DNA of 51,144 nt, taken from positions 1 to 51,144 of the forward strand of contig JAPWUD010000009.1 in NCBI GenBank assembly GCA_028275705.1. Reading direction: 5' to 3'. This DNA is from Desulfurococcaceae archaeon (GTDB lineage: Archaea; Thermoproteota; Thermoprotei_A; Sulfolobales; Desulfurococcaceae). The translations under genes and the position numbers were made by a program. This document shows positions 34,408 through 43,726 of this stretch, piece after piece. The notes below the pieces were generated by a model that ran no database searches, had not been told where the DNA came from, and worked only from the letters and a program-made list of their open reading frames with translations. Position 1 is the first letter of the stretch. Each line of letters begins with the position of its first letter.

Positions 34408-35943
34408 CTAGGCAGTTATTCTGTACTTTGAATAATCTCTACTCATGTACTCTGAATAAATATTCTTAATTACTTTTTCAGCGGCACTTAGATCTATGCC
34501 AAGAGTGTTCTCGACCGCGGCACTTAGTAGATTAGTCATTTTGAACTCTAACTCTCCCGAATACTTACTTCTTGGGACATAAGCCCTGACAAGGATCTTT
34601 AATGGAAGCTCCTCCATTAGTAAATTAAATTCCTCTGATACAACTATTTCACCACCAACTCTCTTACCAATGAGTAGTGTGGGTATTTTCGCCGGCTCCT
34701 CTCCACCAGGATAAATAGTTGATTTTGGCAGTGGAGTAATGTCTAGGATGTCTATCCATAGCTCCTCCCTACTAAATCCCCACTGCTTTAACTTATCAAG
34801 CACATACTCCTCAATCCCCGTTACTACTCTACGCCTATAGTCGTGATCAAGTATTAATCTAAGTGTTTTCTCTAACTCATCTAGGCCTTTCGAAGAAGAA
34901 ACAACCACCTCTCTACCTACTCTCCTCCACTCGGGCTTCCGCTCAACTAGTAGTCTACGACAGAGGTAGCCAAGCCTTGTATCTTCACTAAGTGCTTTAT
35001 GCATCATCACTCCATACATATATGCATCCGTGAGCTCTAAGTAGTCTTTTAAATGACCTTCCTTCAACCCCAAAACTCTACTCGTTAACCCCAGTTCCTC
35101 GTCTAGTAGTGAGAGTGCTTCGTATAGTAATTTATCGAAAGATCTACACACACTGTGGTAGTAGACATGCTCATACATATTGGCTTTAGCGTACATATAC
35201 TGCTTAAACTCTCCCAGAGCAATTCTATCAAGTACAACTTGTGCTTTATCGCCCTCAATCAATGGATAAGTGTTTTTATAAAGCCTTTCATAGAGGATAG
35301 AGCCATACTCAATGGTCCCCGCGTAGTAACTATCCCTCCTGAGGAAGTCAATAACGTCTGCTGGGTAATAGCCTTCTCTAACAATCCACCTTAAAACTCT
35401 GAGAAAGCCCTTTGGCTCCTCTTCACCCAGTATACTGTACACGAGTGTCTTTAGTCCTGGTAACTCCTTATCTGCTCTATCAAATAATTCATCGAGTAGG
35501 TGTTTGATGAGGAATAAACCGATCTTCTCGTGGTTTGATAGCTCTCGGGGTATATTTCTCCTCCACAGTATTCCATGTTCAAATGCATGGCTAAAAGCTG
35601 TGTGTCCAGAATCGTGTAGTAGGCCTGCAAGTCTAGAGGCCTCAATTAATACGTGTGGATCATATCCTCCCAGCGCCTCCCTCCCATAAAACAGTATTGT
35701 TTTTGAAACCATATCCTCAGCCATTAAACCAGTCAAGTGCATTGTACCTATACTGTGTTGAAACCTCGTGTGTACAGCACCGGGGTATACTAAGTGTGCT
35801 GTTTGAAGCTGCATTATGTACCTCAACCTCTGGATTAACACACTATTAATTACGGGTTCTTCAAACTCTGCATTGAAGTAAGCATATCCATAGAGAGGGT
35901 CACTAATCATCTTCCACGTGAGTTGACGGCTAGTTTTTAACAC
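34408..35943 (-). CDS. HD-domain phosphohydrolase (dGTPase/SAMHD1 type)
   Basis: The protein has the HD-hydrolase signature LAGLLHDSGHTAFSHAFEHG near residue 105 (HD dyad), a preceding TRFQHSIGTMHL with a conserved histidine near 60, and DVIDFLRRDSYYAG near residue 193 with a conserved aspartate. This is the SAMHD1/dGTP triphosphohydrolase arrangement, so the likely substrates are (d)NTPs. Length 511 is typical. GTG at 35943 is preceded by GAGGTGG, a perfect match to the 16S tail, which supports it over the ATG 11 codons later. Three small unknown genes follow in the same operon. Confidence 0.87.
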   Translation of the reverse strand: MLKTSRQLTWKMISDPLYGYAYFNAEFEEPVINSVLIQRLRYIMQLQTAHLVYPGAVHTRFQHSIGTMHLTGLMAEDMVSKTILFYGREALGGYDPHVLIEASRLAGLLHDSGHTAFSHAFEHGILWRRNIPRELSNHEKIGLFLIKHLLDELFDRADKELPGLKTLVYSILGEEEPKGFLRVLRWIVREGYYPADVIDFLRRDSYYAGTIEYGSILYERLYKNTYPLIEGDKAQVVLDRIALGEFKQYMYAKANMYEHVYYHSVCRSFDKLLYEALSLLDEELGLTSRVLGLKEGHLKDYLELTDAYMYGVMMHKALSEDTRLGYLCRRLLVERKPEWRRVGREVVVSSSKGLDELEKTLRLILDHDYRRRVVTGIEEYVLDKLKQWGFSREELWIDILDITPLPKSTIYPGGEEPAKIPTLLIGKRVGGEIVVSEEFNLLMEELPLKILVRAYVPRSKYSGELEFKMTNLLSAAVENTLGIDLSAAEKVIKNIYSEYMSRDYSKYRITA

Positions 35944-36035
35944 TAAACCACCTCTTAAAGGGAAAAGTCTAAGTATGGGGAAAATATATAAAAATATATT
36001 AAGTATAAAGACGAAGATTCTAATATACTAGTCCA

Positions 36036-36224
36036 CTACTTCTTCGCGATCCAGCCTTCCTCAACGCGGTCGACTTTACCCTCCTTTCTGAGGTCGTGGA
36101 GTCTAGCTCTTACAGTATTGTAGTTTATGCCACTTAGCTTCGCGATTTCCTTCGGCATGAGCGGCTTTGACTGTTGCTTTAAGAACTCTAATAGCTTCTC
36201 CTTTACAGTCTTTGCTTCACTCAA
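36036..36224 (-). CDS. Small winged-helix DNA-binding protein
   Basis: The 62 residues form one winged helix: a helix KEKLLEFLKQQ, helix-turn-helix MPKEIAKLSGINYNTVRARL, and a wing KEGKVDRVEEGWIAKK. It is a stand-alone transcriptional regulator-like protein. TTG at 36224 follows GAGGGGG. It is encoded between the HD hydrolase and a divergent DHH gene, so it may regulate either. Confidence 0.75.
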   Translation of the reverse strand: MSEAKTVKEKLLEFLKQQSKPLMPKEIAKLSGINYNTVRARLHDLRKEGKVDRVEEGWIAKK

Positions 36225-36343
36225 CTCGGATCCCCCTCATATAGGATCTCTTATACGGGGTTTATAAATTATTCGTTTAAACACTCTTATTTTATCAAAA
36301 TTAAGAGCCATAGAGTGTTATTTATTCAGAGGATAGGTAATCG

Positions 36344-37327
36344 GTGGGAGCTGTGGCAGTAGCCATTATAACGCATACTGATATGGATGGCGTTGGTGCT
36401 GCGGGATTATACATATACCTCTCTGGTATTCAAAACTATAAATTGTTCTTTACTGAACCATATCTTCTCAATAAGACTCTAGCAAGGCTTCTCAACGCAA
36501 ACTACGAGAGGTTAGTTCTACTCGATATTGGCATAAATCCATCGGTATACTGTGAAGTAGTAGATTATATTAGTCAATTAAGAAAAAGGAGTGTTTCTAT
36601 TGCTTGGTTTGACCACCACATATGGAGTGAAGAATGGTTTAGAGAGTTAAGGGATCTAGGGGTGGATATATTCAACGACAAGTCGACGTGTGCTACAGGT
36701 GTAGTGGCTAAATATGTGGAGCCCCGTAGAAATGCAGTGGATTCAGTATTTGTGAGTGAATTAGTAAAAGGGGTTTGTGCAGGAGACTTGTGGAGATTCG
36801 ACCACTGGATGGGGGGCTACTACCTGAGGCTTGTTAGGAGAATAGATAGCAATACGTGGAGGAAAAACGTTGTTAAAACCATAGCGGAGGGTAGGTTGTG
36901 GAGTAGTGAATTTGATGAAAAGATCCTTGCACACGTTGAATCGGAGTTAAAAGTGCTATCTAGCGGGTTGAGCACTTTAGATAAATATGTAAATGGTTTT
37001 AGAATCGTAGTTGCAGAGAACAATGAGGAAGTCGAGAATAGCTTTATCGCTGCTTTTCTAATTGGACGGTACAGTGCAGACATCGCAGTCCTAGCCTCAA
37101 TTGATGGTAGACTGAGTTTTAGAAGTAGGAGTGTAAATGTCCGCGAGATAGCAGTACGCATGGGTGGGGGAGGCCACGTATACGCTTCAGGGGCTAAAAT
37201 AGAGGTTCCATTAATGGTGAGGCTACTAGGTAGGATCGAGAGGAAGACCGTGTTGAGCTATGTATTAAATAGAGTCGTAGATGTTGTAGCGAATACCCCG
37301 AGAGACCTACTTGTAGCTACTCAATAG
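36344..37327 (+). CDS. DHH-family phosphoesterase
   Basis: The N terminus IITHTDMDGVGAAGLYIYL is the first DHH motif (metal-binding aspartates). WFDHHIWSEE near residue 90 is the DHH triad itself, LDIGINP is the preceding aspartate motif, and a GGGGHVYASGAKI near residue 275 marks the DHHA1-like substrate domain. These proteins are oligoribonucleases, pAp phosphatases or RecJ-like exonucleases. The start is GTG 36344, with an alternative GTG at 36353. The substrate is not clear. Confidence 0.86.
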   Translation: MGAVAVAIITHTDMDGVGAAGLYIYLSGIQNYKLFFTEPYLLNKTLARLLNANYERLVLLDIGINPSVYCEVVDYISQLRKRSVSIAWFDHHIWSEEWFRELRDLGVDIFNDKSTCATGVVAKYVEPRRNAVDSVFVSELVKGVCAGDLWRFDHWMGGYYLRLVRRIDSNTWRKNVVKTIAEGRLWSSEFDEKILAHVESELKVLSSGLSTLDKYVNGFRIVVAENNEEVENSFIAAFLIGRYSADIAVLASIDGRLSFRSRSVNVREIAVRMGGGGHVYASGAKIEVPLMVRLLGRIERKTVLSYVLNRVVDVVANTPRDLLVATQ

Positions 37328-37881
37328 CAAATTCTAGGTAGAAGATAGATCTCTCCATCTATATCTTTAATAACAAATGCTTTATTCCAATAGTAAAAAA
37401 CACCTACAAGGCCGGCAACAATACCGCACTCTTCATCCCTTGTTAATTTACCTGGTATGTCTATACTCAGTGCCTTTGATAAAGCACTTAGGCTTCCACA
37501 TCCACTAGATTTAAGAGATGAAGCTGGGTGGGTTTCAATGACGTCTAAACCAGCTCTTCTTAACTCATCTGCGATCTTGATGGCCCTATTTACAAGCATA
37601 TTCATCCCCCTCCAGGTTAGCGGTAGTACTTTAAACCCCATGCTCTTAGCTCTAAGATCTACTCTTCTATAGTGTCCACTAGTTTTTGGTCTCGTTAGTG
37701 GGGCATCTATAGACACTATTGAGGCTTTATGATGTAAGATAAAATTCGTGATTTCTAGATCTCCATACAGGCTTCCAGCGAATAAGAGAACAATTCTACT
37801 ATCTTCTCCCACCTCTATAATTGATACTCCACTAGGTTTTCTCTCACTCGCTGATAGGTCTAGCCCTGCACAAACTACCAT
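37321..37881 (-). CDS. DUF429/COG2410-type predicted nuclease
   Basis: The N terminus CAGLDLSASERKPSGVSIIE and ASIVSIDAPLTRP look like the first strands and an acidic motif of an RNase H-like fold. DVIETHPASSLKSSG gives the third conserved acidic/His element. These features match DUF429 proteins, which are predicted nucleases of unknown target. It overlaps the convergent DHH gene by seven bases and its start overlaps the upstream geranylgeranyl reductase stop by seven bases. Confidence 0.78.
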   Translation of the reverse strand: MVVCAGLDLSASERKPSGVSIIEVGEDSRIVLLFAGSLYGDLEITNFILHHKASIVSIDAPLTRPKTSGHYRRVDLRAKSMGFKVLPLTWRGMNMLVNRAIKIADELRRAGLDVIETHPASSLKSSGCGSLSALSKALSIDIPGKLTRDEECGIVAGLVGVFYYWNKAFVIKDIDGEIYLLPRICY

Positions 37882-39257
37882 TTAACCAGACTTCCCCTTT
37901 CAAAACCTATTCTCTCCGCGAATTCACTATATAATGCGTCAACACTTTTCATCCACGTGTATATCTCACTAGGGGATTTTGGATACTTAGATGTATATAG
38001 TTCTCGTGCTTTATTCATATAGCTCCTCACTAGTCTAAGCTCATTGAGGAGGCTTGGTCTTCCCAGTAGCTTAATTAAAGTAGATACACCGTGAATTATC
38101 TTCTCGGCTAAGTCCCCCTTAGTGCCTAGGTCGTAGACCATGGCACCGTCAACTATTCTACTTTCCATGATCCATTCGTAGTCGCTATTACTTAGCTTCT
38201 GCATATACATTCTAAGAACATCAAGACTCGCCTGCTTCGCACCGTACGCCTGGTTGTAGTCTATGTTAGCACCCCACAGGGAGTACTCGTTTAAAACCCC
38301 AGATTCTAGTGCGTTTGACAAGTACTTAGCCACAATGTGTGAAGATAGCATAGATGACCCTATCCCCCCTCCATGAACAGGGTTAACGGTGTATGCAGCG
38401 TCACCTACAGAGGCTACATTTCTCCATACAAGAGTTGGTAGAGGCCTCCTAGTTGGTACAACTCCTCCACCAGCATGTAGTACCACACCGTTAAACAACG
38501 GCCTTAAATATTTATCATACTGCATCCTGGGGTTGTATAGTCCATTATTAATCACTCCTAAACCAACATTGACGACGCTGCCTTCACTATTTTTCGGAAA
38601 AAGCCACCAATAGCCACCCGGGGCTACTTCGAGGTTTAAAAATATCAGTGCATAGTGTACTTCTTCGCTGTCAACTGTTCTATTGACCTTTACGATTTCT
38701 CTATACGCTATATTATAGTCTGTTATGTGTGGCTTCTCCGATATAGGCCACTCCGGAGGTAACTTACTCCTCACTGCTGGTCTATAGCCAGATGCGTCTA
38801 TAAATGCACGAGCCTCGATCTCATATAATCCACTGCCCACTCTCTTTACTTTTATTGCTTTTAAATAATTATTCCCCATTACAATGTCTACAACTACGTG
38901 TTGATCTATTAGAGTAACTCCTTTATCAAGACTCTGCTTCAACAACCACTGCCCAAACTTTAATCTATTAATACTAACCCCCTCACCTGGGACAACAATG
39001 CTGTGCCTCCTACTAGGACTATAGATCTTTACACCTCTATACCTATGGTCTATGGTATAATCAGGTACTTTAAGTCCTAACTCCTCAAAGTGGTGTACAC
39101 CAATAGCATCTCCACACACTCTATCACCGATCCTACCAGCTGGTTTACCCTCCACTAGAGCTACTCTCCAACCCTTAGAAGCCAGGATGTAGGATGCGTA
39201 GAGACCTGCAACACCGGCACCAATGACGACTACATCGTATTTCCCAGTAGTCATCAT
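37875..39257 (-). CDS. Geranylgeranyl reductase-family flavoprotein
   Basis: An FAD-binding GAGVAGLYASYILASKGW near residue 12, the following EGKPAGRIGDRVCGDAIG with the conserved cysteine, and a GDAAYTVNPVHGGGIGSS motif near residue 288 mark the geranylgeranyl reductase family. In archaea it saturates the isoprenoid chains of ether lipids. This 460-residue protein agrees in length. The start has two ATG codons in a row (39257 and 39254), and the upstream region has TAGGTGTTTA, a weak Shine-Dalgarno. It fits with the UbiA-type prenyltransferase at 13004. Confidence 0.87.
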   Translation of the reverse strand: MMTTGKYDVVVIGAGVAGLYASYILASKGWRVALVEGKPAGRIGDRVCGDAIGVHHFEELGLKVPDYTIDHRYRGVKIYSPSRRHSIVVPGEGVSINRLKFGQWLLKQSLDKGVTLIDQHVVVDIVMGNNYLKAIKVKRVGSGLYEIEARAFIDASGYRPAVRSKLPPEWPISEKPHITDYNIAYREIVKVNRTVDSEEVHYALIFLNLEVAPGGYWWLFPKNSEGSVVNVGLGVINNGLYNPRMQYDKYLRPLFNGVVLHAGGGVVPTRRPLPTLVWRNVASVGDAAYTVNPVHGGGIGSSMLSSHIVAKYLSNALESGVLNEYSLWGANIDYNQAYGAKQASLDVLRMYMQKLSNSDYEWIMESRIVDGAMVYDLGTKGDLAEKIIHGVSTLIKLLGRPSLLNELRLVRSYMNKARELYTSKYPKSPSEIYTWMKSVDALYSEFAERIGFERGSLVKW

Positions 39258-39351
39258 TAAACACCTAGTTACCCAACGATAGGTATTAACCGCGGTGAGT
39301 TTAAATACTAAAATTCTTCGAGATTTCGAGATTGATGAATTACAACCGAAA

Positions 39352-39623
39352 GCCTCGCCTTTTAAGGCGGGGATGGTGTAGAAAGGCTTATAAGCTCTCT
39401 TATTTTGATTATTCCTTGGTGATGAGTTAATTGTAAGTTGTGGTTGCCCCTAAGCCCATGTGGGATGCGGGGTTTGCAACCACTAAGCAAATACACTATA
39501 TGGGGGGATCTCTGACCACCCCGACTGCCCCGCAGAGGACAGATGTAGCCCCGAATAGATGCGGGGAACCAGTGAACCGCCCAAAGGGGAAACCCTCACC
39601 CCTTTAGGGCGGGGAGGAGGTCA
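39352..39623 (+). ncRNA. Structured non-coding RNA in a 441-base gap, omega-RNA-like
   Basis: The intergenic stretch 39258-39698 has no gene, but four strong helices lie in it. They are an early hairpin with CTCGCCTT/AAGGCGGG (39354-39371), GTGGTTGC (39440-39447) with GCAACCAC (39476-39483) continued by CCCC/GGGG, CCCCG/CGGGG around 39550, and CCGCCCAAAGGGG (39577-39589) with CCCCTTTaGGGCGG (39599-39612). The last is followed by GGAGGAGGTCA. This ending resembles right ends of archaeal IS200/IS605 TnpB elements, and the element shares GGGGAAACCCT with the region just after the TnpB relic at 18924. No tnpB is adjacent, so I call it a solitary omega-RNA-like or related RNA. Confidence 0.5.
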
Positions 39624-39698
39624 GTTAAAGGCATAAACTCTGATGTGAAGTATAATGGGTTTTAAATAAATCCCTTTCTCTAGAGCGAGGAGGCATGA

Positions 39699-41225
39699 TC
39701 ACGGCAAAGTCTTCACTAACATACCTTCAACTATTATTGGTCTATACTCGTTTAGCAGGGTTATTGCTTCATCTAGTCTTGTTTCACTATTACTGTAGAG
39801 AGTGAGTAAGGGGTCTCCTTTGTTAACTCTATATCCTACCTTAGCGTGGAATTCTACCCCTGCGCTTTTATCTATTGGTGCACCTAGAGCTCTAGCGATT
39901 AAAGTTACTGCTGCGTTGTCGATGTGGGTAACGGCCCCCTCAATGGGTGATTTCAGTGTATATGTGTATCTTCCAACTGGGATATCGTCAGGGCTTACTC
40001 CTGGATTACCTCCCTGAGCTTCTATTATCTCCTTGAGCTTCTCATATGCTTTTCCACTAAGGAAGATCTCTCTGGCAGCATCTGCTCCTGCACCGGGTTG
40101 GACCCTACCAGACATTTCTAGTATTAAGCCAGCGAGCATTATGGCTTTATCCACAAGGCTCCTACTACCTCTCTTCTCGATGTGTGCTTTTAATGCTTCT
40201 CTAGCCTCAAGTGCCGGGCCAACGGTGGTGCCTATTGGCTGTCCTCCATATGTTAGTGCGACTTTAATGGATATGTTTAAGAGCGAACCTTGTCTAAGAA
40301 AGAGGGATGCTAATTGCTCACCTCTAGGCATTTCCTGCACTTTGGCCCCTCTCCCCACCGGTATATCTATTACTAATTTCTCAACCCCCATAGCGAGCTT
40401 CTTGGACAATATACTGGCGATCATTTGTTGATCTGGGTCTATTGCAAGCTTTCTCTCAATATTAACAAAGATGTCGTCGGCAGGGGCTAGGTTTAGTCTA
40501 CCACCCCACACTAGAACACCCTTTGTTTTTCTCACTATCTCAACTATCTCGCTTACCGTTAAATCAACTCTTGCCAATACCTCCATGGTATCAGCTGTTC
40601 CAGAGGGGCTTGTAATAGCCCTACTACTAGTTTTTGGTATGAGTAATCCAGCTGCTGCAACAATAGGGACCGACAATAAAGCAACTTTGCTATTGCCAGG
40701 TACTCCTCCAATACTGTGTATATCATATGTTGTCTCCTCAAACTTCACCTTTACACCTGTTTCAACCATAGCTTTTATTAAATACGAGAGTTCCTGGTCT
40801 GTCAATGGATTGTATAACTGTGAGACTAGAAATGCAGCGATCTCTGCTTCGCCGTAAACACCGCCAACGATGTCTCTTAAAAGCACCATAAACTCGGCTT
40901 CACTAAGTTTCTCGCCGTGGATCCTCTTCATCAATGAATTAAAACTAGGCGGTAGCCCAATTGGTTTAATTCCTATAAAATCCCCCTCTGAGACTCCAAG
41001 TCTACTGGCTAAATCACGCGGGATAAGGCACTCGCCTGGATTAGTCATAGTGCTCGTAGTTAAAACTACTGCGGAGTGGTGTTTATCCCCAATGGTGAGT
41101 AGTACTATACTGCCATTACCAACTCCAAGCATAGATGCATCTTGCTCACTTAGAATAATAGTAGACTGAGTAAATGATAAATCCACGAATCTAGCTCTAA
41201 GAGTCCGCGCAGTCTTTATACTCAA
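39699..41225 (-). CDS. AMP phosphorylase (archaeal DeoA type)
   Basis: The 508-residue protein has an N-terminal ~85-residue archaeal extension, then a thymidine-phosphorylase-like core with DIHSIGGVPGNSKVALL near residue 167, ITSPSGTADTMEVLA near 204, and GRVQPGAGADAAREIF near 375. These are the family motifs, and the extension is typical of archaeal AMP phosphorylase. The enzyme converts AMP and phosphate to ribose 1,5-bisphosphate in the archaeal nucleoside pathway. It starts with TTG at 41225. A nucleoside phosphorylase and PfkB kinase for nucleosides are encoded nearby (45927-47707). Confidence 0.88.
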   Translation of the reverse strand: MSIKTARTLRARFVDLSFTQSTIILSEQDASMLGVGNGSIVLLTIGDKHHSAVVLTTSTMTNPGECLIPRDLASRLGVSEGDFIGIKPIGLPPSFNSLMKRIHGEKLSEAEFMVLLRDIVGGVYGEAEIAAFLVSQLYNPLTDQELSYLIKAMVETGVKVKFEETTYDIHSIGGVPGNSKVALLSVPIVAAAGLLIPKTSSRAITSPSGTADTMEVLARVDLTVSEIVEIVRKTKGVLVWGGRLNLAPADDIFVNIERKLAIDPDQQMIASILSKKLAMGVEKLVIDIPVGRGAKVQEMPRGEQLASLFLRQGSLLNISIKVALTYGGQPIGTTVGPALEAREALKAHIEKRGSRSLVDKAIMLAGLILEMSGRVQPGAGADAAREIFLSGKAYEKLKEIIEAQGGNPGVSPDDIPVGRYTYTLKSPIEGAVTHIDNAAVTLIARALGAPIDKSAGVEFHAKVGYRVNKGDPLLTLYSNSETRLDEAITLLNEYRPIIVEGMLVKTLP

Positions 41226-41305
41226 AACGAACCACCATCCGCTAAGGCAAAAACCAGTTATTAATGCAACCCCTTATAAATAGTACCCTATTGAAAGACT
41301 CAACT

Positions 41306-41494
41306 CTACTTCTTAATCCTCTTCTTTACCTCCTCAATACGCTTCAATAACTCATCACTAGTAAGCTCCGCCTTCTCCTCCATCAACATGTTTTCAATTA
41401 CTCTACGAGCTAATTCACGAGTACCCGGGTCGAGGTCTCTCAAAGCATCTTCAATGAGTTTTCTCTTATCACGACCCGGCCTGTAAATAGCCAT
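41306..41494 (-). CDS. Small unknown helical protein
   Basis: The 62-residue frame starts with ATG at 41494 and encodes a charged helical protein (DPGTRELARRVIENMLMEEK then LLKRIEEVKKRIKK). I do not recognise it. It lies between the hexomutase gene and the AMP phosphorylase gene on the same strand. The size and codon use look like a real gene, but no motif proves it. Confidence 0.6.
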   Translation of the reverse strand: MAIYRPGRDKRKLIEDALRDLDPGTRELARRVIENMLMEEKAELTSDELLKRIEEVKKRIKK

Positions 41495-41536
41495 ATACGC
41501 CCCTATATCTAACTCCTTGAAATAACAGCTATTATA

Positions 41537-42934
41537 CTAACCAATAGTCACCTCCAGTATTCTACCACTATGTCTCTTAGCTGCCTTAGCGATAATAGTG
41601 TTCACCGTGTCAACAATCCTGCTGAGTCTCTCCCTTGAACGAGCCTCTGCATAAACCCTAATTTTCGGCTCAGTCCCGCTTTTCCTAACAAGAACCCATG
41701 AGTAATCCCCATATTCATATCTATAACCATCAATCTCTATCACCCTAATTGGCTCCCCGAGAGCACTATTAAGCTCCGATACTAAATCCCCAAATACCTT
41801 GTCCCGTATAATGGGTGGATCTAGTACAAAGCTCCTCCTATCCCACGGATAATCCGGGATCCCCTCATCCACTAGGATCTTTGAGAAAGACTTACCAGTC
41901 TCTACAATAGCTTTAGTTACTATAGCTGCTTGAATTATGCCGTCAACCCATGGCCCCCAAGAAGTGTGTATTAACTTCCAGGGCTCCCCAGCCATTACTA
42001 CATTGCCCACCCCCAGCTCTTTAACCCTCTCATGGGTCTTACCTAGATTATACCTCTCAAGACTACCCCCCATTGCCTCAACAACTTCGTCTATAACAAA
42101 ACCAGTATCTATGGAGACGACTACATGTCCCTTCTTCTCCTCGAGGATCCTCTTCGCGAAGAACGCTAGAACTCTATCTTGACGTATAAAGCCCTCTACG
42201 GGGTCAAGTACTGCGAGTCGATCGGCGTCTCCATCATGTGCGAGTACAACAACAGGGTTTGCTGAGCTATATATACCCATTAGTTTTTCAAGTATATCTC
42301 TCCTCGGCTCGGGAGATCTAATAGTGAAGAAGCCTTCAGGATTGCAGTTAAAAGTAAATGGTTTACCGCCAAGTGCTCTTACAATTGCTGGAGTTAGATA
42401 GTAGGATGCACCATTCGCGCAATCCACAGCTACGACTGGATTCCACCTTGCTCTCACTTCTCCAATGAACTCTAAAAGTCTCTCATAGTACTCTTCACCG
42501 GGGTTTTCTATACCCGTGAAGACCCCTACTCTACTCCAATCAATACACTCTGGTTTCTCAACCATTGACTCAATTCTAGATTCAAGATCCCTGGTGAACT
42601 CGTATCCCATAGTGTCGTAGAATTTTAATCCATTATATTCAGGTGGATTGTGGCTCGCTGTAACACTAACTCCCAACGCCTTCTCCTTCATGGCTTTAAA
42701 AGCCGCAACTGGGGTTGGCTCTAAGCCACCGTAGACAACATCTACTCCAGTAGACATTAATCCAGCAGCCAATAAAAATGACACGAGAGGGCTGGTGGTC
42801 CTCGTGTCGTGTACTATGTATGCTCTACTAGAGAGGCCGAGTCTACCCAAAGCATTGCCTATTTTAAAGACGAGTTCTGGTGTCAACTCCTCTGGATACT
42901 TTAATCTAATACCAGCTGTACCAAAGAGCTTCAA
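41537..42934 (-). CDS. Phosphoglucomutase/phosphomannomutase
   Basis: The active-site serine lies in TASHNPPEYNGLKFYD near residue 91, the magnesium loop is DGDADRLAVLDP near 235, and the C-terminal phosphate-binding loop is VRKSGTEPKIRVYAEA near 430. These are the alpha-D-phosphohexomutase motifs. Length 465 is standard. It interconverts hexose 1- and 6-phosphates and would link the PGI/PMI at 17834 with the nucleotidyltransferase at 27848. The start is TTG at 42934. Confidence 0.92.
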   Translation of the reverse strand: MKLFGTAGIRLKYPEELTPELVFKIGNALGRLGLSSRAYIVHDTRTTSPLVSFLLAAGLMSTGVDVVYGGLEPTPVAAFKAMKEKALGVSVTASHNPPEYNGLKFYDTMGYEFTRDLESRIESMVEKPECIDWSRVGVFTGIENPGEEYYERLLEFIGEVRARWNPVVAVDCANGASYYLTPAIVRALGGKPFTFNCNPEGFFTIRSPEPRRDILEKLMGIYSSANPVVVLAHDGDADRLAVLDPVEGFIRQDRVLAFFAKRILEEKKGHVVVSIDTGFVIDEVVEAMGGSLERYNLGKTHERVKELGVGNVVMAGEPWKLIHTSWGPWVDGIIQAAIVTKAIVETGKSFSKILVDEGIPDYPWDRRSFVLDPPIIRDKVFGDLVSELNSALGEPIRVIEIDGYRYEYGDYSWVLVRKSGTEPKIRVYAEARSRERLSRIVDTVNTIIAKAAKRHSGRILEVTIG

Positions 42935-43021
42935 TCAACCTCACACTTGTCTACAACATTAATTGCATGCATTACTAAAACTATATTGATAACCCAGAAT
43001 ATTTATCTTAGGATAGGTGGA

Positions 43022-43723
43022 GTGCACTTGGAGGTCTATGTTGGGACCTCTGGCTGGCTGTATGATTGGAATGAGGGTGCAAGCCTAGACTGGTATATTG
43101 AAGAGAGTGGTTTAAATGCAGTTGAATTAAACGCTAGTTTCTACCGTTTCCCATTTAGAAACCAAGTCGCTAGTTGGAGTAGGAAGGGTGTAGGTTTGAG
43201 GTGGAGTATTAAGGTGCATAGATCAATTACACACACGAGGAAAATGAGTGAGAAGGCTCTTGACACGTGGTTTAAATTCCATGATTTATTCAAAGTAATG
43301 GATAACATCATAGACTACTACTTGTTTCAGCTACCTCCAAACTACTCATGTAGAGGGGAAAACCTAGCTAGAATAGTAGAGTTTAATGAAAACGTGAAAC
43401 TCGGTAATAGAATGGCTATTGAGTTCAGGCATGAATCCTGCTTCAATGAAACAATACGTAGGTGGGCTGAGGAAAACAACATCGTAGTTGTTTCCATAGA
43501 TGCCCCAATAGCTAAGTGGATAGTGTCAGTTAATGGATTTATCTATTTGAGAATGCATGGTAGGGAAGCCTGGTATGGATATGAATATAGTGAGAGCGAA
43601 TTAATGGAGGTAGCTGATAGAATCAAGGCTCTAAACCCAAGGAGAGTACATGTATTCTTCAACAATAACCATTGGATGCTTGAAAACGCGAGATTCCTGA
43701 AGAGAGTGCTCGAGGAGAAATAG
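43022..43723 (+). CDS. DUF72-family protein (YecE-like)
   Basis: The N terminus EVYVGTSGWLYDWNEG and the pattern NAVELNASFYRFPFRNQVASWS are the DUF72 signature, and IEFRHESCF near residue 130 and YLRMHGREAWYGYEY near 178 are further conserved parts. It is a TIM-barrel-like protein of unknown function. The open frame extends to 42947, but that part is not conserved; GTG at 43022 or TTG at 43028 gives the normal start, and a TATA-like ATTTATC lies upstream at 43000. Confidence 0.83.
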   Translation: MHLEVYVGTSGWLYDWNEGASLDWYIEESGLNAVELNASFYRFPFRNQVASWSRKGVGLRWSIKVHRSITHTRKMSEKALDTWFKFHDLFKVMDNIIDYYLFQLPPNYSCRGENLARIVEFNENVKLGNRMAIEFRHESCFNETIRRWAEENNIVVVSIDAPIAKWIVSVNGFIYLRMHGREAWYGYEYSESELMEVADRIKALNPRRVHVFFNNNHWMLENARFLKRVLEEK

Positions 43724-43726
43724 TAA

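Noticed and set aside
39258-39698. Missed protein gene in the 441-base gap
   Set aside because: No frame of useful length exists on either strand. The content is hairpin-rich and GC-rich, as expected for RNA.
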